This document shows, piece by piece, positions 63,969-64,000 of a stretch of DNA of 64,000 nt. Under the pieces are notes generated by a model. That model was not told the DNA's origin. It made no database searches and saw only the letters and a program-made list of their open reading frames with translations. The translations under genes were made by a program, and so were the position numbers. Source of the DNA: Citrobacter sp. R56 (GTDB lineage: Bacteria; Pseudomonadota; Gammaproteobacteria; Enterobacterales; Enterobacteriaceae). The stretch lies in the NCBI RefSeq assembly GCF_016811995.1, contig NZ_CP069159.1:2046001-2110000 (forward strand). The letters run 5' to 3'. Within the stretch, counting starts at the first letter, position 1. Each line of letters starts with the position of its first letter.

Positions 63969-64000
63969 TTGAGCGACACGAATTACGCAGTGATTTATGA
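63969..64000 (+). CDS. rnm: 5'-3' exoribonuclease Rnm (YciV/TrpH), first codons only
   Basis: A TTG start after GGGAGC opens SDTNYAVIYD, matching the N-terminus of E. coli YciV/TrpH (now Rnm), a PHP-domain 5'-3' exoribonuclease that matures rRNA 5' ends. The gene is divergent from trp and runs out of the window after ten codons. Confidence 0.85.
   Translation, partial: MSDTNYAVIY

Overview
The window is a chromosomal segment of an enteric bacterium (Enterobacteriaceae, in the Escherichia/Salmonella/Citrobacter group). Nearly every gene is recognisable as a close homologue of an E. coli K-12 gene in the K-12 order (ychF-pth-ychH-dauA-prs ... trpABCDE-trpL-rnm). The departures from K-12 and Salmonella gene content make me favour a Citrobacter-like genus, but I cannot prove that from sequence alone.

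Layout. 1-915: a short AT-rich accessory stretch holding the tail of an unknown gene and a lipoprotein of unknown function. 1-14.8 kb: housekeeping genes for translation quality control (ychF, pth, prfA, prmC), nucleotide and PRPP supply (prs), isoprenoid and envelope assembly (ispE, lolB, kdsA), tetrapyrrole synthesis (hemA), C4-dicarboxylate/SulP transport (dauA) and cation exchange (chaA). chaB is absent. 15-21 kb: chaC, a small DUF1883-like gene, ychN, the inverse-autotransporter-like ychP, then narL/narX. 21-30 kb: divergent narXL versus narK-narGHJI, with textbook FNR sites and NarL heptamers. 29.9-30.6 kb: a REP pair, two 172-bp rtT-type repeats and two tRNA-Tyr genes behind a tyrT-type promoter. 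30.7-41.4 kb: purU, ychJ, rssAB, galU, hns, tdk, adhE, ychE. 42-47.8 kb: the oppABCDF oligopeptide permease. 47.8-54.5 kb: a voltage-gated-type K+ channel with a zinc ribbon (where K-12 has the unrelated kch), yciU, clsA, yciY, yciI, tonB, yciA, yciB, yciC, and a YkgJ-type Cys-cluster protein. 54.8-57.1 kb: ompW and a membrane diguanylate cyclase in the place where K-12 has yciGFE. 57.1-64 kb: the complete trp operon with leader peptide, attenuator and operator, then the first codons of rnm (yciV).

How it works together. The nar block is a complete nitrate-respiration module: sensor NarX and regulator NarL, transporter NarK, the membrane-bound molybdenum reductase NarGHI and its chaperone NarJ. 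Neighbouring adhE and ompW are also known to respond to anaerobiosis in E. coli. The trp and opp operons are structurally intact, including cis-acting attenuation and termination elements.

No CRISPR array, insertion sequence, prophage or integrase is visible. The parts least like a reference enteric genome are the left-edge lipoprotein locus, the chaA-chaC gap, the rtT/tRNA-Tyr array, the zinc-ribbon channel, the YkgJ-like protein, and the diguanylate cyclase with its overlapping 20-codon leader ORF. I see no convincing wholly new multi-gene system.
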